From JAEUOS01 sp964470865 (GTDB taxonomy: Bacteria; Pseudomonadota; Gammaproteobacteria; Burkholderiales; JAEUOS01): a DNA stretch of 64,000 bases. Positions within the stretch are counted from its first letter, which is position 1; each line of letters begins with the position of its first letter. Shown here piece by piece: positions 1-8,212 of this stretch. Under the pieces are notes generated by a model that saw nothing but the letters and a program-made list of their open reading frames with translations, searched no databases and had not been told where the DNA came from. Position numbers and translations under genes: made by a program. The stretch spans positions 62,001-126,000 of the forward strand of contig CAYYFR010000001.1 of the NCBI GenBank assembly GCA_964470865.1, written 5' to 3'.

Positions 1-1233
1 CGGCATGAACAACTGCACGGTCATCACCGGCTCGCGAATGGTTTCGACACGACCTGGATCAGGCATTTTGTCCGGGTTGTCGATGACAATCGTATCGCCA
101 TTGCGCAGGGCCACCTCATAGACCACTGACGGCGCGGTGGTGATGAGATCCATGTCGAACTCGCGCTCCAGGCGCTCCTGCACGATGTCCATGTGCAGGA
201 GTCCTAGAAAGCCGCAGCGAAATCCGAACCCCAGGGCCTGCGATACCTCCGGCTGATACTGCAGCGATGCGTCGTTGAGTTGCAGCTTTTCAAGTGAGTC
301 GCGCAAAGCTTCATACTGATTGGACTCGACCGGAAACAAGCCGGCAAACACTTGCGGCTGGATTTCCTTGAAACCGGGCAAGGCCCGCGCCGCCGGCTTG
401 TCGGCCAGGGTAACCGTGTCTCCGACCTTGGCAGCCTTTAGTTCCTTGATGCCCGAAATGATGAACCCGACCTCGCCTGCGGACAAGCTTTGCCTCGGCA
501 GCGACTTCGGCGTGAATACCCCCACCTGTTCGCACAGAAAAGTGCCCCCGGCGGCCATCAAGCGGATGCGATCCTTGGGTTTGAGCACACCTTCCATCAC
601 CCGCACCAGCATGACCACACCAACGTAATTGTCGAACCAGGAATCGATGATCAGTGCCTGCAGCGGATTGGCACGGCTGCCCTTGGGCGGCGGAACGCGG
701 GCAATCATGGCTTCGATGATGTCCTGCACGCCCTCGCCGGTCTTGGCGCTGGCGCGCACTGCGTCATGGGCATCGATGCCAATCACATCCTCGATCTCGG
801 CAATCGCGTTTTCCGGGTCGGCCGACGGCAGGTCGATCTTGTTCAAGACCGGCACCACCTCAACGCCCAGATCCAGCGCGGTATAGCAATTGGCGACGGT
901 CTGCGCCTCGACCCCCTGCGACGCATCGACCACCAGGAGGGCACCCTCGCAGGCCGAAAGCGAGCGACTGACCTCGTAGGAGAAATCGACGTGACCGGGT
1001 GTATCAATCAGGTTGAGCTGGTACTTCTGGCCGTCGCGGGCGGTGTACTCGAGGGCTGCGGTCTGCGCCTTGATGGTGATGCCGCGCTCCCGCTCAAGAT
1101 CCATCGAATCGAGAACCTGGGCTTCCATTTCCCGGTCCGACAGGCCACCACAGAGTTGGATGATGCGGTCGGCCAGAGTTGACTTGCCGTGATCGATGTG
1201 GGCGATGATCGAAAAATTGCGGATGTGCTGCAT
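1..1233 (-). CDS. lepA: Elongation factor 4 (LepA), 3' end outside the window
   Basis: Ribosome-associated GTPase that back-translocates stalled ribosomes. Only the first 411 codons are present because the gene runs off the left edge. The N-terminus reads MQHIRNFSIIAHIDHGKSTL, giving the P-loop GHIDHGKS-type G1 motif; DTPGHVDF (G3) and NKIDLP (G4) follow, then EF-G-like domains II and III. The ATG at 1233 fits the family start exactly. In the usual proteobacterial order lepA is followed by lepB, which would lie to the left. A strong terminator separates it from mucD upstream, so it is probably transcribed separately despite the shared strand. Confidence 0.96.
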   Translation of the reverse strand, partial: MQHIRNFSIIAHIDHGKSTLADRIIQLCGGLSDREMEAQVLDSMDLERERGITIKAQTAALEYTARDGQKYQLNLIDTPGHVDFSYEVSRSLSACEGALLVVDASQGVEAQTVANCYTALDLGVEVVPVLNKIDLPSADPENAIAEIEDVIGIDAHDAVRASAKTGEGVQDIIEAMIARVPPPKGSRANPLQALIIDSWFDNYVGVVMLVRVMEGVLKPKDRIRLMAAGGTFLCEQVGVFTPKSLPRQSLSAGEVGFIISGIKELKAAKVGDTVTLADKPAARALPGFKEIQPQVFAGLFPVESNQYEALRDSLEKLQLNDASLQYQPEVSQALGFGFRCGFLGLLHMDIVQERLEREFDMDLITTAPSVVYEVALRNGDTIVIDNPDKMPDPGRVETIREPVMTVQLFMP

Positions 1234-1267
1234 GCGCTCGCGGCCGGAACGGCCCGTCGGGTAACAC

Positions 1268-1300
1268 TAAAAAACAAGGGCGCGACATCAATCGCGCCCT
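1268..1300 (-). terminator. Rho-independent terminator between mucD and lepA
   Basis: On the minus strand a perfect 9-bp GC-rich stem (AGGGCGCGA pairing with TCGCGCCCT, at 1277-1285 and 1292-1300) with a 6-nt loop is followed at once by TTGTTTTTTAG. It lies about 40 nt past the mucD stop and ends the rpoE-rseA-rseB-mucD unit before lepA starts 35 nt further on. The lepA promoter would then have to overlap the terminator region, or lepA depends on read-through. Confidence 0.8.
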
Positions 1301-1339
1301 CAAGATTAATCGCTAAGTCCTTATTTTAGCGGATTTTTG

Positions 1340-2964
1340 CTATTTGCGGTCAGGTCGGATCGTGACGTACTGCGATGTTTCGCCGCGCTTGACCAAGACC
1401 GCGATCACACGCTTCAAATCAAGCTTGGTGACCAGGTCGTTGAACTGGCGCGCCGAGGTCACGTCGTTGTTCTGCATTTTCAGAATCACGTCACCCGCGC
1501 GCAGGCCGGCGCGTGCCGCAGCGCCGTCAACCGCGTCGACCATGACCCCGCCTTCGACCTTCAGTTCACGCCTTTTGGCGTCNNNNNNNNNNNNNNNNNN
1601 NNNNNNNNNNNNNNNNNNNNNNNNNNNNNNNNNNNNNNNNNNNNNNNNNNNNNNNNNNNNNNNNNNNNNNNNNNNNNNNNNNCAACCGCGTCGACCATGA
1701 CCCCGCCTTCGACCTTCAGTTCACGCCTTTTGGCGTCTGCCAGATCGGACACCACCAGTCCGATGGCGTTCGGCGGCACTTCTTTGTCTTTGCCGGGCGC
1801 CGGAGCAGCGCGCCCGGGCCGCTGGGCTACGCGATCCGGTTCCATCTCACCCAGCGTCAGGGAAAGCTCACGTGCAGCTCCGTTGCGCCAGACCTGCACT
1901 GCGACTTTCTGGCCGGGCTTGGTGTTGCCAACAATACGCGGCAGGTCCGTGTGCTTTTCCACCGGTTTGCCGTCGAAGCGCAGGATGACGTCGCCTTCCT
2001 TGAGCCCGGCCTTCTCGGCTGCGGTATTGGGCAACACCTTTTCAACCACCGCTCCGCTTGGTGCCTTCAAACCTAGCGATTCCGCGACGTCCTTCGTAAC
2101 TGCGCCCGGCTGCACGCCAAGGAAACCGCGCGTTACCCGGCCACTGGCAACCAACTGGTCGCCCACTCGCATCGCCTCGTCGATCGGAATGGCGAACGAG
2201 ATACCCTGGTACCCACCGGAGCGGCTATATATCATCGAATTGATGCCGACAACTTCGCCGCGCATATTGATCAACGGGCCGCCCGAGTTGCCGGGATTGA
2301 TCGCAACGTCAGTCTGGATAAAGGGCACGTACTCGCCGGTGTCACGTCCCTTGGCGCTGACGATCCCAGCGGTCACGGTATTGTCCAGGTCATACGGGGA
2401 ACCGATGGCCATGACCCACTCACCCACGCGCAAGCGGCCGGAATCGCCAATCGTCACGAACGGCAGACCGGTCGCCTCAACTTTCACTATGGCGACGTCC
2501 GTGCGTTGATCCACGCCCAGCACCCTGGCCTTGAATTCACGCTTGTCGGGCAGCCTGACATAGATTTCGTCCGCACCGCGAACCACATGCGCATTGGTCA
2601 TGATGCGACCGTCGGCGGAGAGAATGAATCCCGAACCCACGCCGGATGGCGTTTCCTCGCCCCGCTGTTCAGGTGCCGGCCGCTCCCGTCGTGGACTGCG
2701 CTCGCCGCGAGGTGGGCACATCCAGGGAAACAATTCACAAAACGGATTGTCCTCGTCGGTTCCCGGACCGCTGCGCGGGCCGGCCCGCCCGCCTGCGCCA
2801 GCCCCGGTTTGCGCGGTTCGGATGTTGACCACTGCGGGCCCAACCTTGTCCACCAGATCGGCGAAGTCTGGCAGCATGCGCGCCTGCGAGTGCGCGTTGG
2901 AAACAAACTGGAATGGCGTGAACAGACAAGCGGCGAGAAACAAGGCTCGCAGTGGTCGTGACAT
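1340..2964 (-). CDS. mucD: DegP/MucD-type periplasmic serine protease (interrupted only by an assembly gap)
   Basis: HtrA-family envelope protease/chaperone that degrades misfolded periplasmic proteins. A signal peptide (SRPLRALFLAACLF...) precedes the trypsin-like domain with catalytic His126 (TNAHVV), Asp156 (RTDVAIVK) and Ser227 (NPGNSGGPL). Two PDZ domains follow, at roughly 270-360 and 395-480. The gap at 1583-1682 and one of the two 55-nt copies beside it must be removed; that deletes 155 nt and puts both halves in one frame, giving about 489 residues, normal for the family. The ATG at 2964 has GAGG 6 nt upstream and is preferred over a TTG at 2991. It is the last gene of the sigma-E operon, 16 nt after rseB. 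Confidence 0.93.
1528..1737. other. Assembly gap with duplicated 55-nt flanks (in mucD)
   Basis: 100 Ns at 1583-1682 are bordered by the same 55 nt on both sides (1528-1582 and 1683-1737). An identical overlap of this size on both sides of a fixed 100-N run is what a k-mer assembler leaves when two overlapping contigs are scaffolded without merging. Collapsing the copies keeps mucD in frame, so no real duplication or frameshift is implied. Confidence 0.93.
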
Positions 2965-3007
2965 GACTACCTCGGGTTCTGGTTGAAACAATGAATCGAT
3001 GCGAAAT

Positions 3008-3991
3008 CTACCTTGGAACAGGCCTGAATTCTATGGCCTGGGCGATGCGGGCGACGCACGCCGGTGGCGCTTCGCCGAGAACAGTGACAAGCTGGTCGCC
3101 AATGCGACGCCGATACACGTTGACAGCGCCCTGGTTGCTGGATCCTACATGCGCCTGCACGCCATCGCGCAACGGCTCGAGAAACACCGAAACGGATGCC
3201 AATCCGTCGGAAAACACCACTTGTCCGACTTCCACCTGACCAATGCCGCGGCGCACCTCAAGGACCTTGCGAAAGCCAGGCAACGGACTTTCAATGTGCC
3301 AGCCGACGTCGACCCCGCGCCAACTGGAGACCACCGGTGCCGAGGTGCGCCAATCGCGCCCCCCTACCGGCTTTGTCAGGCGGGCATGAAAGCGTTCGGC
3401 CGACCCGCCGATTTCAACTTGCGAGAAGGCGATCTGCTCGACGACCTCGCCTTTTTCGTTGATCATTTGCGCCTTAAGCAACAGGGCGCTGCCGAGATCG
3501 GCCCACAATTTGTGGCTGTAACGCATCTTGTCCTTGGGTTCAAGGATCAGGGTTTGACATTCGATGCCTGCCACCCGATCAGTTTCGCCTTTGCGAACGT
3601 CGTACTGCTCGCCAATATGGGAAATCTGTTCGGTCAGCAGCGCGGGGAAACTGCCCTTGTATGCACGCTTTTCGACAACAACGGTCTTGGTCCCCGGAAA
3701 ATACGACTTGACTTGGTCGTTGTGGCGGACGATCACCAATGCCGCCCCATCAAGCATCTCAATGCGCTCGCGGTGGTTGCTGCCCTCAATGATGTGTGTG
3801 GTCCGGGAGGTCTGAGGCTGCCCGCCGTGCTGCAGATAAACAAAGGTGCCGGAATAGTTCAGGCGCTGCGCGGCTTGCTGGATGCGTTGCAGCCACTGCA
3901 TGGAATCGGATGCGTTTTGCTGCGCCAGCACATTCGTAGACGATACCGATAGCCACAACAGCCATCCACACCACGCCACCGCGTATCGCAT
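3008..3991 (-). CDS. rseB: Sigma-E regulatory protein RseB/MucB
   Basis: Periplasmic sensor that binds the anti-sigma factor RseA and off-pathway lipopolysaccharide or lipoprotein, protecting RseA from cleavage. The 327-residue product has a cleavable signal peptide (RYAVAWCGWLLWLSVSSTNVLAQ), an N-terminal lipoprotein-like lipid-binding domain (SDSMQWLQRIQQAAQRLNYS, GTFVYLQ) and the C-terminal MucB/RseB domain (about residues 220-320). The ATG at 3991 is 5 nt past the rseA stop and gives the expected signal peptide; the open frame continues upstream only because rseA overlaps it in another phase. Part of rpoE-rseA-rseB-mucD. Confidence 0.93.
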   Translation of the reverse strand: MRYAVAWCGWLLWLSVSSTNVLAQQNASDSMQWLQRIQQAAQRLNYSGTFVYLQHGGQPQTSRTTHIIEGSNHRERIEMLDGAALVIVRHNDQVKSYFPGTKTVVVEKRAYKGSFPALLTEQISHIGEQYDVRKGETDRVAGIECQTLILEPKDKMRYSHKLWADLGSALLLKAQMINEKGEVVEQIAFSQVEIGGSAERFHARLTKPVGGRDWRTSAPVVSSWRGVDVGWHIESPLPGFRKVLEVRRGIGQVEVGQVVFSDGLASVSVFLEPLRDGVQAHVGSSNQGAVNVYRRRIGDQLVTVLGEAPPACVARIAQAIEFRPVPR

Positions 3992-3996
3992 ACGAC

Positions 3997-4545
3997 CTAG
4001 CGCCCGCTGTCGAAATTGATACTCTGGACCACGCCGCCACCGCGATTCGCGGCAACGCTGCTGGAGAACTGACGATGCGCCTCGACGTAGCCGTTGGCGA
4101 CCCGAGGAGGCGGCAGGCTCGATGATGCCGGCACCGCCGCCGAGAGCGCAGGGGGCATAGCGGGTACCGTGGCAACCTGATCTTGCGTGGATCGCAGTTG
4201 CGGCAAGGCAAGCCAGGCAACCGCGGCAACCGCCGCAGCCGCAGCCGCCAACGATGCCGGACGGCGCCAGCGCGAGGAATATCCCGCGTCGGTCGGTTGT
4301 GGCAAGGCAAGTAAATGTGGCTCTAGCGCCAATCGCGCCGCCATTTTGCCTGCCAGGGCGCCCGAATGGCAGCCCATGTCGTCGCTGCGCAAGACGTCGC
4401 CTATGCAGTGGTAGGCACTCCAGTCGTCTGTCAACTGCGAACGTTGCCGGCATGCCGTCAGCGTGCTGCCGGCCTCGGGCGCGTCGAGTTCGCTGTCGAT
4501 CAGGGCCGATAAAAGTTCCCGTTCCGCAGCCAATTGCTGTGTCAT
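3997..4545 (-). CDS. rseA: Anti-sigma-E factor RseA/MucA
   Basis: Inner-membrane anti-sigma factor. The cytoplasmic N-terminus (LAAERELLSALIDSELDAPE, then DDWSAYHCIGDVLRSDDM) is the RpoE-binding module. One Ala-rich transmembrane helix lies at about residues 98-115, followed by a periplasmic tail rich in Pro and Ser that site-1 protease would cut. The 182-residue length is normal. The ATG at 4545 has GGAGA 6 nt upstream; a nearer in-frame ATG at 4557 lacks spacing for that site. A 100-N gap with a duplicated 55-nt flank falls between this gene and rpoE; a second copy of the start codon appears at 4698-4700 only because of that duplication. Confidence 0.9.
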   Translation of the reverse strand: MTQQLAAERELLSALIDSELDAPEAGSTLTACRQRSQLTDDWSAYHCIGDVLRSDDMGCHSGALAGKMAARLALEPHLLALPQPTDAGYSSRWRRPASLAAAAAAVAAVAWLALPQLRSTQDQVATVPAMPPALSAAVPASSSLPPPRVANGYVEAHRQFSSSVAANRGGGVVQSINFDSGR

Positions 4546-4734
4546 TGCTGTCTCCATCGATTTTGCGCTTACCAGCGCTNNNNNNNNNNNNNNNNNNNNN
4601 NNNNNNNNNNNNNNNNNNNNNNNNNNNNNNNNNNNNNNNNNNNNNNNNNNNNNNNNNNNNNNNNNNNNNNNNNNNNNNNCGCAGCCAATTGCTGTGTCAT
4701 TGCTGTCTCCATCGATTTTGCGCTTACCAGCGCT
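4525..4734. other. Assembly gap with duplicated 55-nt flanks (rpoE/rseA junction)
   Basis: 100 Ns at 4580-4679 are bordered by identical 55-nt copies (4525-4579 and 4680-4734) that contain the end of rpoE and the start of rseA. It has the same size and form as the gap in mucD. After collapse the rpoE TAA lies about 23 nt before the rseA ATG, a normal operon spacing. Confidence 0.93.
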
Positions 4735-5323
4735 GGTCCTTGGTGGTCCCGAGCAGGGGCCGTAAATCGGTAGCAATCGCCTCGCGTGCCCGGAATATGC
4801 GCGACCTCACGGTGCCGATCGGGCAATCCATCAATTCGGCGATCTCGTCATAACTCATGCCCTCGACTTCCCGCAGGGTAATCGCGGTGCGCAGTTCTTC
4901 CGGCAATTTGTCCATTGCAGCGTTGACAGTGATGGCAACCTGCCGCGACATCAGGATCGATTCCGGAGTATTGATATCTCTTAGTTGGCCTGCGTCCTCA
5001 AAAGTTTCCGCTTCTTCCGCGTCTTTTTCAGTGCTGGTGGGAGCACGCCGTCCTTGCGCCACCAAAAAGTTCTTGGCTGTATTCACACCAATGCGGTACA
5101 GCCAGGTATAAAACGCCGATTCACCGCGAAACTGCGGCAGCGCGCGATAGGCCTTGATGAAGGCTTCCTGTGCGACATCCTCAACCTCGGCCGGGTCACG
5201 CACGATGCGGGATATCAGCCGCACCAGCTTGCGCTGGTACTTTGCCACCAGCAGTTCAAACGCATGCTTGTCACCGCGCTGCGCTCTTTCTACCAGAAGT
5301 TGATCAACGTCACGTTCGGACAA
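4724..5323 (-). CDS. rpoE: ECF sigma factor RpoE (sigma-E)
   Basis: Extracytoplasmic-function sigma factor for envelope stress. Region 2 (FELLVAKYQRKLVRLISRIV, DVAQEAFIKAYRALPQFRG) and region 4 (LPEELRTAITLREVEGMSYD, CPIGTVRSRIFRARE) are complete. I take the TTG at 5323 (MSERDVDQLL) as the start: it has AGGG at 7-nt spacing and gives 199 residues, the usual length; the longer frame upstream from 5383 adds a non-conserved leader and also begins with TTG. First gene of the sigma-E cluster, immediately downstream of the YgfX-like gene. Confidence 0.93.
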   Translation of the reverse strand: MSERDVDQLLVERAQRGDKHAFELLVAKYQRKLVRLISRIVRDPAEVEDVAQEAFIKAYRALPQFRGESAFYTWLYRIGVNTAKNFLVAQGRRAPTSTEKDAEEAETFEDAGQLRDINTPESILMSRQVAITVNAAMDKLPEELRTAITLREVEGMSYDEIAELMDCPIGTVRSRIFRAREAIATDLRPLLGTTKDQRW

Positions 5324-5392
5324 CCGCACACCCTGTTCAGATTGGATTGCAACAAAACTGGCCGCCTTGTCACTTGCATTCAAGTGCGGGCG

Positions 5393-5836
5393 TCAATTGC
5401 GCCTATTGCCAGCGGGGGCCTCGTGCCGCAGTCGCACGCGCAGCCTCCTGAAATCGTCCGCGCCGGCGGCCACCCGCGTAAGGGCAAGCCCAAACTCCGA
5501 TGTTGCACCGCAGCGAAAACCCGCGAAAACTGCATGCGGCAACACGAGTGTCTTGCACGCATTCAATTCGATGTGCGCGCCCTGATTGCATTGGCAGTAC
5601 CAATGACCTGCGGGGGAATAGATCAGGCCGGCGATGCGATCGGCATGCACGTTTGAGCGCCAGCGCATTGTCACGGCAAATCCGATGAATAAGACCCCCA
5701 CAGCGGCGTACCCTGAAGCAACCAGGAGAAGCCACGCTTCAACCACAAATGCCAGCAATAACGCACCCGACCACAAGAAGCGCATTTTTGCAGGACGACC
5801 AAGCACCAGGTCCCGCGCAAACGCGCCATGGGCCAT
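5393..5836 (-). CDS. Small membrane protein, YgfX/CptA-like
   Basis: 147 residues with two adjacent hydrophobic helices at about 18-58 (WSGALLLAFVVEAWLLLVAS and YAAVGVLFIGFAVTMRW), then a short soluble domain ending FRRLRVRLRHE. This layout, and the position between fabF and rpoE, match the YgfX (CptA) family of small inner-membrane proteins found there in many betaproteobacteria. In E. coli YgfX was described as a toxin-like protein affecting MreB/FtsZ and paired with SdhE; no sdhE homologue is visible here, so I infer family membership only, not that activity. ATG at 5836, 6 nt past the fabF stop, suggests co-transcription with the fab genes. Confidence 0.55.
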   Translation of the reverse strand: MAHGAFARDLVLGRPAKMRFLWSGALLLAFVVEAWLLLVASGYAAVGVLFIGFAVTMRWRSNVHADRIAGLIYSPAGHWYCQCNQGAHIELNACKTLVLPHAVFAGFRCGATSEFGLALTRVAAGADDFRRLRVRLRHEAPAGNRRN

Positions 5837-5842
5837 GCTGAT

Positions 5843-7099
5843 TCAGACTCGCGTAAAGACCAGCGTGCTGTTGGTGCCGCCGAACCCGAACGAATTCGAC
5901 ACCGCAGCCCGAATCGGCATGTCGCGCGCGGTATTGGCGCAGTAATCAAGATCGCACTCCGGATCCTGATTGAAGATATTGATGGTCGGTGGCGAAATCT
6001 GGCGCTGCACCGCGAGCGCTGAAAATACCGCTTCAATGCCGCCTGCGGCGCCCAGCAGATGCCCGGTCATGGATTTGGTCGAATTGACCACAAGTTTGCG
6101 TGCGTGATCGCCGAAGGCAGCCTTGACCGCTTCGGTTTCGTTCTTGTCGCCAAGAGGTGTGGAAGTGCCGTGCGCATTGATGTAATCGATCTGGTCCGCA
6201 TTGATGCCCGCATTGCGCAACGCGTTTTGCATCGAACGGCGCGGTCCGCTCTGGTTCGGAGCGGTAATGTGAAACGCGTCGCCGGAAAGCCCGTAGCCTG
6301 CCATTTCGCAGTAAATGCGTGCACCTCGGGCGCGAGCATGCTCGTACTCCTCGAGCACCACGGCGCCAGCACCTTCGCCAAGTACAAAGCCGTCGCGATC
6401 ACGGTCCCACGGCCGACTGGCGGTCGTCGGATCGTCATTGCGGGCAGACAGCGCGCGCGCCGACGCAAAACCACCGATAGCCAACTGCGTTATGGTCGAT
6501 TCGGCTCCACCGGCCAGCATGACATCAGCATCGCCATATTCAATCAGCCTGGCTGACTCACCAATGCAGTGGTTGCCGGTCGCACAAGCGCTGACGCAAG
6601 CCAGATTCGGGCCCTTCAACCCGAGCATGATCGACAGATGTCCGGAAATCAGATTGATGATCGATGCCGGAATGAAGAATGGCGAAATGCGCCGCGCACC
6701 GCGCTCAAGCATGACCGAATGCATCTCTTCGATCATCGGCAGACCACCGATACCGGAGCCGATGTTCACGCCCATCTGTTCGCTGTTGGCGTCGTTGACC
6801 ACGATGCCGCTGTCACCAAACGCCTGCATCCCCGCCGCGATCCCATAGTGGATGAAGAGGTCCATGTGGCGTGCTTCCTTGGCCGGCATGTAATCCTCAA
6901 CCGAGAAGCCCTTGACTTCACCTGCAATATGGCAGGAAATCGGCAACTTCTGATCTTCCGGGTCAAAGCGGGCGATTCGTGCGATACCTGACCTGCCTGC
7001 CAGCAGGTTGGCCCATGCCTGGTCCACACCATTGCCTATCGGGCTCACGATGCCCAGACCAGTCACCACAACCCTGCGTTTGGCCGTTACAAATCCCAC
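5843..7099 (-). CDS. fabF: 3-oxoacyl-[ACP] synthase II
   Basis: Condensing enzyme KAS II of type II fatty-acid synthesis, elongating acyl-ACP with malonyl-ACP. The Cys-His-His triad is visible: Cys172 in VSACATGNH, His in NAHGTSTPLGD, and His in KSMTGHLLGAAGG. GFGGTNSTL near the C-terminus is typical. The GTG at 7099 (MGFVTAKRRVVVTGLG) has GGGGAG about 7 nt upstream and gives 418 residues; a longer frame to 7132 has no conserved residues. It follows acpP by 29 nt in the conserved order fabH-fabD-fabG-acpP-fabF. Confidence 0.96.
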   Translation of the reverse strand: MGFVTAKRRVVVTGLGIVSPIGNGVDQAWANLLAGRSGIARIARFDPEDQKLPISCHIAGEVKGFSVEDYMPAKEARHMDLFIHYGIAAGMQAFGDSGIVVNDANSEQMGVNIGSGIGGLPMIEEMHSVMLERGARRISPFFIPASIINLISGHLSIMLGLKGPNLACVSACATGNHCIGESARLIEYGDADVMLAGGAESTITQLAIGGFASARALSARNDDPTTASRPWDRDRDGFVLGEGAGAVVLEEYEHARARGARIYCEMAGYGLSGDAFHITAPNQSGPRRSMQNALRNAGINADQIDYINAHGTSTPLGDKNETEAVKAAFGDHARKLVVNSTKSMTGHLLGAAGGIEAVFSALAVQRQISPPTINIFNQDPECDLDYCANTARDMPIRAAVSNSFGFGGTNSTLVFTRV

Positions 7100-7128
7100 T
7101 GCTTTGCTCCCCGGGGCTATTTTGCCCC

Positions 7129-7368
7129 TCAAGCCTTCTTGTGGGAGCTGATGTAGTCGATCGCCTGCTGGACGGTGGTGATTTTCTCGGCTTCTTCGTC
7201 AGGAATCTCGGTCTCGAACTCATCTTCGAGCGCCATCACCAGTTCGACGGTATCCAGCGAATCCGCGCCAAGGTCGTCAACGAACGACGATTCGATCTTT
7301 ATCTCTGCCTCATTGACGCCCAGCTGTTCGGCGACAATCTTCTTCACGCGTTGTTCTATGTTGTCCAT
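7129..7368 (-). CDS. acpP: Acyl carrier protein
   Basis: 79-residue acidic carrier protein that holds growing acyl chains on 4'-phosphopantetheine. The modified serine is in GADSLDTVEL. The sequence is near-identical in length and pattern to other proteobacterial AcpP proteins. A GGAAGGAG ribosome-binding site lies 8-10 nt before the ATG, which fits the very high expression expected. About 100 nt separate it from fabG, enough for its own promoter. Confidence 0.98.
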   Translation of the reverse strand: MDNIEQRVKKIVAEQLGVNEAEIKIESSFVDDLGADSLDTVELVMALEDEFETEIPDEEAEKITTVQQAIDYISSHKKA

Positions 7369-7471
7369 GCTGAAAAACTCCTTCCCGTACGTGGATATGA
7401 AAGCGCGCGAATTCTAGCAGCTTTGCCTCTGCCGCCCGCTCGAATTTTCGCGCACGCGATGGGCCCGCGCA

Positions 7472-8212
7472 TCACATGTACATGCCGCCGTTGACGTGAA
7501 TGGTGCTGCCGGTGATGTACCCGGCCTCGGCTCCGGCGAGAAACGCCACCGCCGCCGCCACCTCTTCGACCGCACCCAGACGCCCCAGCGGCACCTGTGC
7601 CAGCAGCGCCGCCGTCTGGGCCTCGCTCAGGGCGCGCGTCATGTCGGTATCGATGAAGCCCGGCGCGACACAGTTGACGGTGATGTTGCGACTGCCGATC
7701 TCGCGGGCCAGCGCGCGGCTCATGCCGGCGACGCCCGCTTTGGCGGCGGCGTAGTTGATCTGACCGGCGTTGCCTGCGTGGCCCACTACCGAAGTCACAT
7801 TGATGATGCGGCCGGTCTTGGCCTTCATCATGTCACGCAGCACTGCGCGACTCAGGCGGAACACAGCGTCGAGATTGGTCTGGATTACGCCCGTCCAGTC
7901 GTCATCCTTCATGCGCAGCGCCAACTGATCACGTGTGATGCCGGCGTTATTGACCAGAATCGAAACGGCGCCGAACTCCCGCTTGATCTCTTCGACTAGC
8001 GGCACGATCCGATCCGTTTGGTTGACGTCAAGTTCCCGGCCGCCGCCCCGCACCCCGGCGTCGCGCAGAGTTGCGTCGATGGCCGCGGCGCCGGCTGCGG
8101 AAGTCGCCGTTCCGATCACGATGGCTCCAGCGGCACCCAGACGCGCCGCGATAGCCTGGCCGATTCCGCGCGAGGCGCCAGTTACCAGCGCCACACTTCC
8201 GTCGAGTTTCAT
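7472..8212 (-). CDS. fabG: 3-oxoacyl-[ACP] reductase
   Basis: NADPH-dependent short-chain dehydrogenase reducing 3-ketoacyl-ACP. It shows the cofactor loop TGASRGIGQAIA, the NNAG motif, catalytic Ser in INVTSVVGHAG and YAAAK (Tyr-x-x-x-Lys). 246 residues, normal for FabG. The ATG overlaps the fabD stop as ATGA, so translation is probably coupled. Confidence 0.97.
   Translation of the reverse strand: MKLDGSVALVTGASRGIGQAIAARLGAAGAIVIGTATSAAGAAAIDATLRDAGVRGGGRELDVNQTDRIVPLVEEIKREFGAVSILVNNAGITRDQLALRMKDDDWTGVIQTNLDAVFRLSRAVLRDMMKAKTGRIINVTSVVGHAGNAGQINYAAAKAGVAGMSRALAREIGSRNITVNCVAPGFIDTDMTRALSEAQTAALLAQVPLGRLGAVEEVAAAVAFLAGAEAGYITGSTIHVNGGMYM

Noticed and set aside
1340..2964. Frameshift or truncation in mucD
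   Set aside because: The two halves are in one frame when the duplicated 55 nt and the 100 Ns are removed, so no lesion is implied.
3997..4776. Apparent single gene joining rpoE tail and rseA across the N gap
   Set aside because: It arises from the duplicated 55-nt flank and the gap; after collapse rpoE and rseA are separate genes.
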